This document shows, one piece after another, positions 15,241 to 21,105 of a DNA stretch of 21,307 nt. Source of the DNA: an uncultured Oscillospiraceae bacterium (lineage in GTDB: Bacteria > Bacillota > Clostridia > Oscillospirales > Acutalibacteraceae). The position numbers and the translations under genes were made by a program. A model generated the notes under the pieces. That model made no database searches. It saw only the letters and a program-made list of their open reading frames with translations, and was not told where the DNA came from. How positions within the stretch are numbered: the stretch's first letter is position 1; each line of letters opens with the position of its first letter. Location of the stretch: positions 1 to 21,307 of the forward strand of contig CABUKB010000019.1 of the NCBI GenBank assembly GCA_902492045.1, read 5' to 3'.

Positions 15241-15477
15241 TCAAAACCAAAATAAATACGGCTGAAACTCACTTTTGGCTTTTTCATAGTTATTTTGTGC
15301 AGACTCAGCCTTACCGCGCAGCAACCACCATTTGCCATGTACGTCAAATAAACGGTCTATATACAATATTTCTTCATCTCGAATCGAACGCAAGCCTTTA
15401 AAAGCCGCTTGAAAGTGATCATAAAAAGAAAGAGAGAAGTAGACGCCACCTTCTTCTATGCATTTGAACTTGGGCAT
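15241..15477 (-). CDS. Small protein of unknown function
   Basis: A 78-aa soluble-looking protein, aromatic-rich at both ends (GGVYFSLSFYDHF, KWWLL, PYLFWF). Its ATG at 15477 follows the stop of the ImmA-like gene after a single base, so it is probably translated by coupling; no independent ribosome site is seen. I do not recognise a family. Position between the ImmA-like gene and the membrane protein, same strand, suggests one operon. Confidence 0.65.
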   Translation of the reverse strand: MPKFKCIEEGGVYFSLSFYDHFQAAFKGLRSIRDEEILYIDRLFDVHGKWWLLRGKAESAQNNYEKAKSEFQPYLFWF

Positions 15478-15478
15478 C

Positions 15479-15949
15479 CTAATACTTTATCGCCGTGCAG
15501 GTCTTTTTCTTTTCCAGCCAACGCACAGCAGCCAGGACATCGGAGAACACTGGGATCATGATCTCGCTGTCTACGCTGATCCGGACCGGCCGCACGTTGT
15601 TGTCAAAAGGCGGGGCGACAGATGCAACAATCACAGGCGCTTGCCTTGGAGGTTCGGGCTTTTCCGATTCTGTTGTTTTGGGATCAACAAAACCGGCCGT
15701 TCCCCACGCTATTGCTTCCTTTGCCAGCGTCAGATCATCACGGTAAAAATGATTATCTTCCAGATGCTTTAGATCGTGACGCAAACCCTCGATTTGCTTT
15801 TCTTCTGATACCTGGGTGTTCAACCATATATCGAATGTACCATCCCCAAGGGAGACGGCCCATGCAAAGATCTGATGCACGGGAATGCAGGATATCGCAC
15901 CCAGTAATCTATGCCTTCTTGTCCTTGTTCCTCCCGTATAGTTCTTCAA
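15479..15949 (-). CDS. ImmA/IrrE-like protein with altered HDxxH motif
   Basis: Up to 156 aa. The segment GLRHDLKHLEDNHFYRDD (about residues 56-72) aligns with the LRHELxHxxxxxF zinc-peptidase core of ImmA/IrrE proteins, which cleave partner XRE repressors, but the catalytic glutamate of HExxH is aspartate here (His58-Asp59-x-x-His62). The preceding IFAWAVSLGDGTFDIWLN fits the family's N-terminal strands. The C-terminal half carries a proline-rich linker (about residues 90-115). The longest frame begins with TTG 15949 and overlaps xre by 41 bases; a later start such as CTG near 15901 is possible. Adjacent to an XRE gene, as family partners usually are. Activity is uncertain with Asp. Confidence 0.65.
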   Translation of the reverse strand: MKNYTGGTRTRRHRLLGAISCIPVHQIFAWAVSLGDGTFDIWLNTQVSEEKQIEGLRHDLKHLEDNHFYRDDLTLAKEAIAWGTAGFVDPKTTESEKPEPPRQAPVIVASVAPPFDNNVRPVRISVDSEIMIPVFSDVLAAVRWLEKKKTCTAIKY

Positions 15950-16295
15950 ACATCCTGGCTGTGGCCTTGACGTGTTCCGGGGTGGCTTTCTCCGATGCGG
16001 CTGCCAGATAGCGTATGTCAGGTCTGTCCTCTAATATCTCCAGCAAGCGTAATGTTTCGTCGTCGGGTGGACGATGCCCATTTCCAACTTTGGAGTTTTT
16101 TTCTTTTCTAAGGATTTCTTCAATAGACATATCAAAGTAAGCCGCTAATTTTTCAAGCACATCGGTGCTGGGCTTTTCTGTTTGTTCATTTTTCCATTTA
16201 GAGGCCAGGCCACGTCTAAGCCCAGCTTCAACACATGCATTGGTGGGTTTTACACCCTTCTTTTGGCATAGTTCTGAAAATCTATCATAGAACAC
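15909..16295 (-). CDS. XRE-family transcriptional repressor
   Basis: A 128-aa protein with an N-terminal lambda-repressor-like HTH (about residues 4-62: FSELCQKKGVKPTNAC, then GLRRGLASKWKN and KPSTDVLEKLAAYFDMSIEEIL) and a C-terminal tail probably used for oligomerisation or as substrate of the ImmA-like partner. It starts with GTG 16295, with GGAGGT about six bases upstream. First gene of the minus-strand operon, facing away from a divergent small HTH gene; a 34-bp palindrome between them is its likely operator. This CI/Cro-like layout is typical of prophages and conjugative elements. Confidence 0.85.
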   Translation of the reverse strand: MFYDRFSELCQKKGVKPTNACVEAGLRRGLASKWKNEQTEKPSTDVLEKLAAYFDMSIEEILRKEKNSKVGNGHRPPDDETLRLLEILEDRPDIRYLAAASEKATPEHVKATARMFEELYGRNKDKKA

Positions 16296-16321
16296 AAAAT
16301 GACCTCCATACTTTTGTGTAA

Positions 16322-16355
16322 GGTATATAAATATACGAAAGTATACTTATACACC
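16322..16355. promoter_or_regulatory. 34-bp operator-like palindrome between divergent regulators
   Basis: The arms at 16322-16336 and 16341-16355 match as inverted repeats at 13 of 15 positions around GAAA. Each half is itself nearly palindromic (GTATATAAATATAC; AAGTATACTT), giving two dyads about two helical turns apart, as for paired repressor dimers. The site lies 27 bases before the xre start, where it would overlap the xre promoter, so autoregulation is likely. Confidence 0.7.
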
Positions 16356-16394
16356 TAAAAAGCATACCGCCGTGTGCTAATATAGAAGCACAGG

Positions 16395-16422
16395 TTGAAC
16401 ATTGTAGACATACTACTATGTT
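16395..16422 (+). promoter_or_regulatory. Putative promoter of the divergent HTH gene
   Basis: -35 TTGAAC (16395-16400), 16 bases, -10 TATGTT (16417-16422), about 50 bases before ATG 16473. It lies outside the 34-bp palindrome, about 40 bases away. Confidence 0.45.
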
Positions 16423-16472
16423 GATTGACAAAACATAATACCGCAAAAGTCTATGAAGGTCAACAATCAAAG

Positions 16473-16688
16473 ATGAAGGAAGTAAACTTTTGTATGCCTG
16501 CACAATGGACAGGTGACATTGTAGGGAAAATGCACATCGCCGGAATAACGGCGAAAGAACTTTCCGAACACCTCCATTACAATCCTAAGTATGTCAGCGC
16601 GATACTCAACGGCAATCGCGAACCCAAAAACGCAGAATCCGTGTTCCGAAAGGCGCTGGATGAAATGATCCAGCAAAAAGGCGCATAA
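16473..16688 (+). CDS. Small HTH protein, Cro-like
   Basis: A 71-aa protein: MKEVNFCMPAQWTGDIVGKM followed by a helix-turn-helix ITAKELSEHLHYNPKYVSAILNG (residues about 24-46) and a short C-terminal helix. Residues NPKYVSAIL form the recognition helix pattern of XRE/Cro proteins. The frame is open from a TTG at 16425, but ATG 16473 starts closer to conserved sequence; GAAGG lies about 11 bases upstream, a rather long spacing. Divergent from xre across the palindrome, it probably plays the Cro or excision-control role, or is the first gene of a lost early region. Confidence 0.7.
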   Translation: MKEVNFCMPAQWTGDIVGKMHIAGITAKELSEHLHYNPKYVSAILNGNREPKNAESVFRKALDEMIQQKGA

Positions 16689-16743
16689 AAAACCACCCTT
16701 AAGGACGGCTGATAACTTACATAAAAGATGATCTATTTAACAA

Positions 16744-17427
16744 TCAACTGAGTATCGAAACAATCCCATAAACAACGAGTAAAATCCCGACTAGTGCAAA
16801 AATCCATATTAGCACTTTAACTTTTTGTTTTTTCTGGTTTTCTCGTGTTTTTTGTACTATCCGCCCACTCAGGGATTTTTCCAACGCGAATGAAAATTTT
16901 AAAAGATATGCTCCAGTCGCAAAAAATGCAACAGCTATCAGCAGAACAAATACACCTATCAGCGATGCCACAGCGAATGCAGGGGCCGAAAACACGAGAG
17001 TAAAAGAACCGAGGACAAAAAGGATTACAGCGTATGTAGCATTTGTATTAAACTGCTTGGATATTAATGCATGGTCATACTTAGATATCAATTCATGGTC
17101 ATATGGTTTAATTAAAGTTATCTCGATATTGCACCCATAGTTCTTTCCAACTTCGTCTCCGGTAATCTCAAGTATCTCGCCTACAAGTATCGAATCCGGA
17201 TATAACTCCATATAGGCTACTAAATCTTTAGCCAATCCCGCCCTGATATATCCAAGTTTTTCTCCGTCCGGATTAAGTACAGCAATCGCGTTAGGATCGT
17301 GGGGATTGTTAGGCTCCCTTACAAACTTTATCTCGTCGTACTCTGACAATTCTTCCAGCAATTCTTGTCTGTTGTCTCTGGTGACGCCGACAATTTTTGT
17401 CTTTGTCTCAAAAATGGTCTCCAGCAT
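16744..17427 (-). CDS. HIRAN-domain protein with C-terminal membrane helices
   Basis: A 227-aa protein. Residues about 10-75 (TKIVGVTRDNRQELLEEL, FVREPNNPHDPNAIAVL, GEKLGYIRAGLAKDL) match the HIRAN domain, a fold that in HLTF binds 3' single-stranded DNA ends and is otherwise found in bacterial nuclease and phage-related contexts. A short tandem repeat YDHELISK/YDHALISK (about 108-123) leads into two hydrophobic segments (about 128-180), a basic stretch (RIVQKTRENQKKQKVK) and a last helix (about 205-226). HIRAN plus membrane anchor is an unusual pairing. The ribosome site AAAGGGGCGG precedes ATG 17427, and a promoter lies at 17477-17505. It ends 56 bases from the convergent HTH gene, with no clear terminator. 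Confidence 0.75.
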   Translation of the reverse strand: MLETIFETKTKIVGVTRDNRQELLEELSEYDEIKFVREPNNPHDPNAIAVLNPDGEKLGYIRAGLAKDLVAYMELYPDSILVGEILEITGDEVGKNYGCNIEITLIKPYDHELISKYDHALISKQFNTNATYAVILFVLGSFTLVFSAPAFAVASLIGVFVLLIAVAFFATGAYLLKFSFALEKSLSGRIVQKTRENQKKQKVKVLIWIFALVGILLVVYGIVSILS

Positions 17428-17476
17428 GTTGAAACCGCCCCTTTCTAGGCGAGATTCGCCTGTTCCTTTCGCCGCA

Positions 17477-17505
17477 ATACTACCATATTAACCAAGATAA
17501 TTCAA
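17477..17505 (-). promoter_or_regulatory. Promoter of the HIRAN gene
   Basis: On the minus strand, -35 TTGAAT (17505-17500), 17 bases, -10 TAGTAT (17482-17477), about 43 bases before the predicted start region. Confidence 0.6.
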
Positions 17506-17540
17506 TGAATTTTAAATTATATGCACTAAAGTCGTGGTAA

Positions 17541-17571
17541 AAACAACAAAAAAGCCCACTACGAGAGCGGG
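17541..17571 (-). terminator. Minus-strand terminator after a gene relic
   Basis: On the minus strand CCCGCT pairs with AGTGGG (17571-17566 and 17560-17555, one G-U) around CTCGT, then CTTTTTTGTTGTTT. It lies directly downstream of the broken ORF at 17580-17696 and shows that a real minus-strand gene once ended here. Confidence 0.65.
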
Positions 17572-17579
17572 AGAGGGAA

Positions 17580-17696
17580 CTAGTCTTTATTTTCCTCCTT
17601 ACTTTCTTCAATGGCTAATCGAATAGCATCCATCAGATATCACACGCCTTTTTGATCAAAGTCTTTTTCTGATCGCACTATTCCTAAATGATACAT
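17580..17696 (-). pseudogene. Short gene relic with an in-frame TGA
   Basis: On the minus strand ATG 17696 reads MYHLGIVRSEKDFDQKGV, TGA, then YLMDAIRLAIEESKEENKD to TAG at 17580. The second part looks like a genuine amphipathic protein C-terminus and is followed by a terminator. I read it as the decayed end of a gene whose body was lost, perhaps when the flanking 58-bp repeat formed, only about 20 bases upstream. Family unknown. The rest of the 17428-17827 gap has only the promoter, terminators and repeat listed. Confidence 0.45.
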
Positions 17697-17715
17697 TAGC
17701 AGGCGAACCCCTGCT

Positions 17716-17773
17716 TTCATGCGGGTTTCCGGGATTTTTTATTGTTTTCTAGTCATTTCAAAATATAGTCATA
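17716..17773 (+). repeat. 58-bp direct repeat, right copy
   Basis: Perfect copy of 14563-14620. Just to the left the sequence reads AACCCCTGC against AACCCTGCA in the left copy, then diverges, so the 58-bp identity has sharp ends. This copy lacks the left arm of the terminator present in the first copy. GC-rich genes resume to its right. Confidence 0.85.
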
Positions 17774-17805
17774 AACCGATAAAAATGGGTATCTGTTGCA
17801 GGGGA

Positions 17806-17842
17806 GAAAAATCAAGACACCGCCCGGTTAAGAGGCGGTGTC
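17806..17842 (-). terminator. Terminator of the SOS operon
   Basis: GACACCGCC (17816-17824) pairs with GGCGGTGTC (17834-17842), a perfect 9-bp stem. On the minus strand it is followed by TTGATTTTTC. It overlaps the last codons of the 59-aa gene, which ends at 17828. Confidence 0.75.
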
Positions 17843-18007
17843 ATCCGGAGAGCTTTGACAGTTCCTGGCGGCTAATATAACGGCCATGCTATCGCCAAGC
17901 TGCGTGAAGATGGCCGCAAGCAGAGCGATGTCTTGATCGCTGCGTCCTTGAGATATGGCGGAAGCCAACGCCCCGACCACGGCGGGCAATGATTCAAGGC
18001 CATACAT
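17828..18007 (-). CDS. Small helical protein resembling DUF6774 proteins
   Basis: A 59-aa protein, MYGLESLPAVVGALASAISQ then DQDIALLAAIFTQLGDSMAVILAARN, the pattern I recall for short Clostridia proteins of the DUF6774 type (from memory, not searched). I use ATG 18007, with GGGGTGA about five bases before it, rather than the longer frame from 18163, which would run back into the upstream gene. It is the last gene of the LexA-controlled operon, 80 bases after the SRAP gene. Function unknown; repeated location beside SOS genes would suggest a damage-response role. Confidence 0.65.
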   Translation of the reverse strand: MYGLESLPAVVGALASAISQGRSDQDIALLAAIFTQLGDSMAVILAARNCQSSPDDTAS

Positions 18008-18087
18008 GTCATCACCCCACCACAGTATATTCAACGGTTGGTCAGAGTGATAGGAATACCGGGACAGGTTACGCAGGAGCGGCCGGG

Positions 18088-18654
18088 TTATGCGTATCGC
18101 CTTTGCAGCATCGGAGGCGTCCTGTGCAGGATGGACGCTGCCGCACCGGGATCTGTCAGCCACGGGCCAAGTTGATCCGGCTGCAGCACCAGCGGCATCC
18201 GGTCATGGACATCCGCTACGGACGGGTTGGCCGCCGTGGTCAGGATCACGTAGCACGGCCTGCCGTCGTATACCCGGTACAATCCCGCCATATAAAGCGC
18301 GCGGGCGGGCTGATAGAAGCGGATCTTGCGTTTGTCTGTGTCCCACTCGTAAAATCCGGCGGCGGGGATGACACACCGTCCGTTAGGCAGGCACGGGCGA
18401 AAGAGCGGCTTATTTTCCGCTGTTTCGGCCCGGGCGTTAATGATGACGCCCTTGCAGTAAAAGTTTGGAAACCCCCATTGAAACAAATCGGCCAGGCGGC
18501 GCCCCTCCCGGTTGAGGAGCACCGGGGCGTTGTTGGTCGGGTATATATCCCCGTCGGTTTTCACCTGTGTCCCCGTGGCGCGGGATACCTCCCGGACAAT
18601 CGCCTCCAAGTCCTGGCAATCTTCATCCGTCATCAGGGTGTATCGTCCGCACAT
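18088..18654 (-). CDS. SOS response-associated peptidase (SRAP/HMCES, YedK-like)
   Basis: A 188-aa protein that covalently caps abasic sites in single-stranded DNA through its N-terminal cysteine, protecting them from breakage. MCGRYT places Cys2 at the new N-terminus once Met is removed; NARAE (Asn73), AAGFYEW (Glu103) and HDRMP (His150) are the other active-site residues of the family. The frame is open from 18747, but only ATG 18654 exposes Cys2, and GGAGGGA precedes it by five bases. It overlaps the upstream 87-aa gene by 22 bases, so translation is probably coupled. Position behind a Y-family polymerase with a LexA box fits damage tolerance. Confidence 0.95.
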   Translation of the reverse strand: MCGRYTLMTDEDCQDLEAIVREVSRATGTQVKTDGDIYPTNNAPVLLNREGRRLADLFQWGFPNFYCKGVIINARAETAENKPLFRPCLPNGRCVIPAAGFYEWDTDKRKIRFYQPARALYMAGLYRVYDGRPCYVILTTAANPSVADVHDRMPLVLQPDQLGPWLTDPGAAASILHRTPPMLQRRYA

Positions 18655-18896
18655 GACTGTCCCTCCTTCGCCTCCACAAACCAGCGCCCGCCGTCCTCCA
18701 GCCAGATGTACCGCTCCTGGCCGCGGATCCGGCAGGTATACCGCCACCCCACACCCCCGGCTTTGAGACTGGCCGACCGCCGGATATCCAGCACCTTGTC
18801 GATCTCATAACTGTGGTCCCGGTCCCACCAAAGCACCAGCGGTATGGTTTTTCCCACGGTGTTGGTGTGGGCCGTCACCTCTACATAGCGTTTCAC
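18633..18896 (-). CDS. Small conserved protein of the SOS operon
   Basis: An 87-aa protein starting at GTG 18896 with GGGGAGG six bases upstream. It reads MKRYVEVTAHTNTVGKTIPL, then a strand-rich body with DHSYEIDKVLDIRRSASLKA, GVGWRYTCRIRGQERYIWLED and WFVEAK. I recall similar small beta-rich proteins beside SRAP and polymerase genes in Clostridia, but know no function. It lies 16 bases after the polymerase gene and overlaps the SRAP gene by 22 bases, so the four genes form one operon. Confidence 0.8.
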   Translation of the reverse strand: MKRYVEVTAHTNTVGKTIPLVLWWDRDHSYEIDKVLDIRRSASLKAGGVGWRYTCRIRGQERYIWLEDGGRWFVEAKEGQSCADDTP

Positions 18897-18912
18897 GGTT
18901 TTCCTCCCCTAT

Positions 18913-20142
18913 TCACCGCCCTCCCGGCGGCACAGCCACATGGTCGGTCTGCGGATTGAGCGCCGCGAGTTGCCGGTCCATGAGCATAATCCCGCGGCGG
19001 ATCGAGTCGCGCCCGAACCGGCGGCGGATATCGTCCACGGCATGATCCAGGTTGTCGAGTTTTTGCGATTGCTGTATGTCCTGGTATAGGGATGTCTGCA
19101 CGTAGGCCCAATGATCCAGCCCGCATGCCCGCACCCCGACCGACCGCAGAGGCCCCCGGGCGTTATCCCGGTACAGGCGATATGCGGCACGATAGATCGC
19201 CGCCGCATTGCAGGACGGCGCCGCAAGCGGCGCCTGCCTCTCACACCAGGACAGGTCTGTCCCCCGCAGCGAGACCTGTACGGTGCGGCCTTGTAATCCC
19301 AGGGTCCGCAGCCGTTCGGCCACCGACTCGCAGAGGATGTACAGGATAATGCGCAACCCCTCGCCGTCCTCCATGTCGCGGGGCATGGTGGTGCTGTTTC
19401 CCACCGACTTGATGACCGGAGACGCCCCGATTGGGGAGACCGGCGCACGGTCCAGCCCCATCGCGTAGGCCTGCAGCGCGGCGCCGAATTTTCCAAACCG
19501 GGCGCGTACCGATGCCGGAGGCATGCGGGCAAGATCCCCGATGGTCTTGACGTACAGGCGGTGCAGGGAACGGGCGGTGGCAGGGCCGACATACAGCAAA
19601 TCCTCCACCGGCAGGGGCCAGACGGTCTCCTGCCAGTTGTCCCAGGGGATGACGGTGGTAGCGTCCGGTTTTTTGAGGTCGCTGCCCAGTTTGGCAAAAA
19701 CCTTATTGTACGATACCCCTACCGACGCGGTGATCCCCAACTCGGCTTTGATCCTCCCACGGATGGCGTCGGCAATCGCGGCGCCGTCCCCGAACACGCG
19801 GCTGCCGGTCACATCCAGCCAGCATTCATCGAGGCCAAATGGCTCCACAAGATCGGTGTAACCGGCGTAGATGGAGCGGGCCAGTTCGGAAAAATGCAGG
19901 TATAAATCGTAGTGAGGCGGTACGATGACGATATCCGGGCATAACTGCCGGGCCATCCAGATCGGATTCCCGGTTTTGATACCCCTGGCCTTGGCAAGGC
20001 CGTTTTTGGCCAGTACGATCCCGTGCCGTGCGGCCGGGTCCCCACAGACCGCGACCGGCTTTTCCCGCAGTTCCGGGTGATAAAGACATTCTACCGATGC
20101 GTAAAAATTGTTCATATCCACATGCAAAACCGTGCGGGTCAC
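18913..20142 (-). CDS. Y-family translesion DNA polymerase (DinB/UmuC-like)
   Basis: A 409-aa error-prone polymerase that copies past DNA lesions. The palm motifs are intact: VLHVDMNNFYASVE with catalytic Asp9 and LDECWLDVTGS with Asp105-Glu106. Then come SVGVSYNKVFAKLGSDLKKPDA, the thumb region with VGPATARSLHRLYVKTIGDLA (helix-hairpin-helix) and a C-terminal little-finger domain. The end, QTDHVAVPPGGR, shows no clear clamp-binding motif. It starts with GTG 20142, seven bases after GAGGGG. First gene of a LexA-regulated operon with the 87-aa gene, the SRAP gene and the 59-aa gene. dinB, umuC or polY2 naming is uncertain, so no symbol is given. Confidence 0.93.
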   Translation of the reverse strand: MTRTVLHVDMNNFYASVECLYHPELREKPVAVCGDPAARHGIVLAKNGLAKARGIKTGNPIWMARQLCPDIVIVPPHYDLYLHFSELARSIYAGYTDLVEPFGLDECWLDVTGSRVFGDGAAIADAIRGRIKAELGITASVGVSYNKVFAKLGSDLKKPDATTVIPWDNWQETVWPLPVEDLLYVGPATARSLHRLYVKTIGDLARMPPASVRARFGKFGAALQAYAMGLDRAPVSPIGASPVIKSVGNSTTMPRDMEDGEGLRIILYILCESVAERLRTLGLQGRTVQVSLRGTDLSWCERQAPLAAPSCNAAAIYRAAYRLYRDNARGPLRSVGVRACGLDHWAYVQTSLYQDIQQSQKLDNLDHAVDDIRRRFGRDSIRRGIMLMDRQLAALNPQTDHVAVPPGGR

Positions 20143-20161
20143 AGCCTCACCCCTCTTAGAA

Positions 20162-20175
20162 AGAACGTTTGTTCT
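20162..20175. promoter_or_regulatory. LexA (SOS) box upstream of the polymerase operon
   Basis: AGAACGTTTGTTCT is a palindrome with the GAAC-N4-GTTC core of Gram-positive LexA boxes. A minus-strand -10-like TAAAAT (20181-20176) directly abuts it, so bound LexA would block transcription of the polymerase operon. The start codon is 20 bases away. The divergent Ku fragment begins 107 bases on the other side. Confidence 0.88.
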
Positions 20176-20281
20176 ATTTTACACCTGAATCCGGCAGCAG
20201 AGAGCTGGAAAAACCTTCCTTCCGGGAATTCCCTGCCTTTCGCGGGCATACTAATCTCAAAAAGATAGAGAGGGAATGGCT

Positions 20282-20419
20282 ATGCCGGCTGCACACAAGG
20301 GCGCCATATCGTTTGGCCTTGTCCATATTCCGGTGGCTCTGCACACCGCCCGCTCTTTTTTTCGGCGCTTTTTCCCCGCGAATAGAAAGTCAAAATATGT
20401 CTTTATTCATAAAATTTAA
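20282..20419 (+). pseudogene. ku: Truncated Ku gene (N-terminus only)
   Basis: A 45-codon frame starts at ATG 20282, with AGAGGGAA upstream. Residues 1-23, MPAAHKGAISFGLVHIPVAL plus HTA, match the highly conserved start of bacterial Ku, the DNA-end-binding protein of non-homologous end joining. After residue 23 the frame changes to RSFFRRFFPANRKSKYVFIH, unrelated to Ku, and stops at 20419. The roughly 250 remaining Ku residues and any LigD gene are absent. It lies divergent from an SOS polymerase operon, a setting in which Ku is plausible. I read it as a gene decapitated by insertion or deletion of the AT-rich DNA that follows. Confidence 0.75.
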
Positions 20420-20466
20420 GAATATTTTGTCTTACTTTATCGTAAAATTCCCATCGGGCTGCATCC

Positions 20467-20490
20467 TATACTATACTCTAGAATAGTATA
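20467..20490. promoter_or_regulatory. Inverted-repeat operator before the RHH gene
   Basis: Perfect 8-bp arms TATACTAT and ATAGTATA (20467-20474, 20483-20490) around 8 bases, ending 19 bases before the start codon. The dyad is a typical operator size for ribbon-helix-helix dimers, and contains TATACT-type -10 hexamers, so autorepression is likely. Confidence 0.65.
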
Positions 20491-20508
20491 AATAGTGAGG
20501 TGAGGATA

Positions 20509-20673
20509 TTGCGCCCCCTGAAACAAAAAGTCAGCATTACATTGGACGGCGATCTGATCGAACGGATTCGGTACCTGTCAGAAGAGCAAGACCGCTCTTT
20601 TTCCCAATTTATCAATATGGCGATGAAGGAATACTTGAAAAGTCTGGATAAACCCGAAGATTCCTCCCTGTAA
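20509..20673 (+). CDS. Ribbon-helix-helix (Arc/MetJ-type) DNA-binding protein
   Basis: A 54-aa protein starting with TTG 20509, with GTGAGGTGAGG six bases upstream. KQKVSITLDGDLIERIRYLS gives the beta strand and first helix, and EEQDRSFSQFINMAMKEYLKS the second helix with the R-S-x-S-x-F-I-N pattern of RHH repressors and antitoxins. It is too short to carry an effector domain. No toxin follows: a terminator comes 14 bases after the stop, so it is a solo regulator, an orphan antitoxin, or a remnant of a mobile element. The operator upstream suggests autoregulation. Confidence 0.85.
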   Translation: MRPLKQKVSITLDGDLIERIRYLSEEQDRSFSQFINMAMKEYLKSLDKPEDSSL

Positions 20674-20686
20674 AAACGTCTGAAAA

Positions 20687-20725
20687 ACCGCTCCAAACGG
20701 CCACGACCGTTCGGAGCGGTTTTTT
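20687..20725 (+). terminator. Terminator of the RHH gene
   Basis: Arms 20687-20700 and 20707-20720 pair at 13 of 14 positions, followed by T run 20720-20725. Confidence 0.9.
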
Positions 20726-20796
20726 AGTCATCAGATAAAATTACATTGTGAAAATTTCAATACATTTTCGTCTTTTTATTGCTGCAAAACGAAAAG

Positions 20797-20832
20797 ACCC
20801 CCCGCAGCTATGTCTACAGGGCTGCGGGGGGT
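20797..20832 (-). terminator. Minus-strand terminator, probably of guaA
   Basis: A perfect 12-bp stem ACCCCCCGCAGC/GCTGCGGGGGGT (20797-20808, 20821-20832), followed on the minus strand by CTTTTCGTTTT. It stands one base after the TAA of the guaA-like tail (20836-20834), so it looks like that gene's native terminator. Confidence 0.8.
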
Positions 20833-20833
20833 A

Positions 20834-20848
20834 TTACTCCCACTCTAT
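20834..20848 (-). other. guaA 3'-end attachment-site core (att, inferred)
   Basis: On the minus strand the sequence reads ATA GAG TGG GAG TAA, I-E-W-E-stop, the invariant end of GMP synthase. Only nine codons (EIVFEIEWE) are open, after a TGA at 20866-20864, so no gene body is present here. The 3' end of guaA is an established integration site of Tn5801-type and other genomic islands, whose core contains GAGTGGGA. The body of guaA should lie at the far side of the element, outside the window. Confidence 0.55.
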
Positions 20849-20946
20849 TTCAAAGACTATCTCTCAGGTCTTTTAGCCCTGTATTTGGTCTCTTACTGGT
20901 CTTGGATTTCATCTGTTTGACCCCTTCTCAGGCAATTTTGACCGCT

Positions 20947-20966
20947 TCGTGTACCTCTCGTGTACC
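20947..20966. repeat. Paired 9-bp repeats, possible integrase arm sites
   Basis: TCGTGTACC occurs twice, at 20947-20955 and 20958-20966, exactly 11 bases apart, one turn of DNA. This spacing beside a putative att core is what arm-type sites of tyrosine integrases look like. No gene is credible in 20849-21105. Confidence 0.4.
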
Positions 20967-21105
20967 CCGTAATCAGGTATCTCTGTTGTCGCTAACCTGG
21001 CATTCTTGTCATTTAACTGTCTTGTGTATTCCGCAACAGATATGCACGGATGGAGGTGTTACTATTAAAATTATACCATAAAAACGCCATATAATCAACA
21101 AATAC

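Noticed and set aside
20866..20928. A 20-codon minus-strand frame (MKSKTSKRPNTGLKDLRDSL) beside the att core
   Set aside because: Weak ribosome site and no known pattern; it may just be chance in a non-coding att region.
14753..20947. Twelve-base match TTTTGACCGCTT at 14753-14764 and 20936-20947
   Set aside because: Too short to separate from chance in 21 kb, and the flanks do not match, so it is not treated as an att pair.
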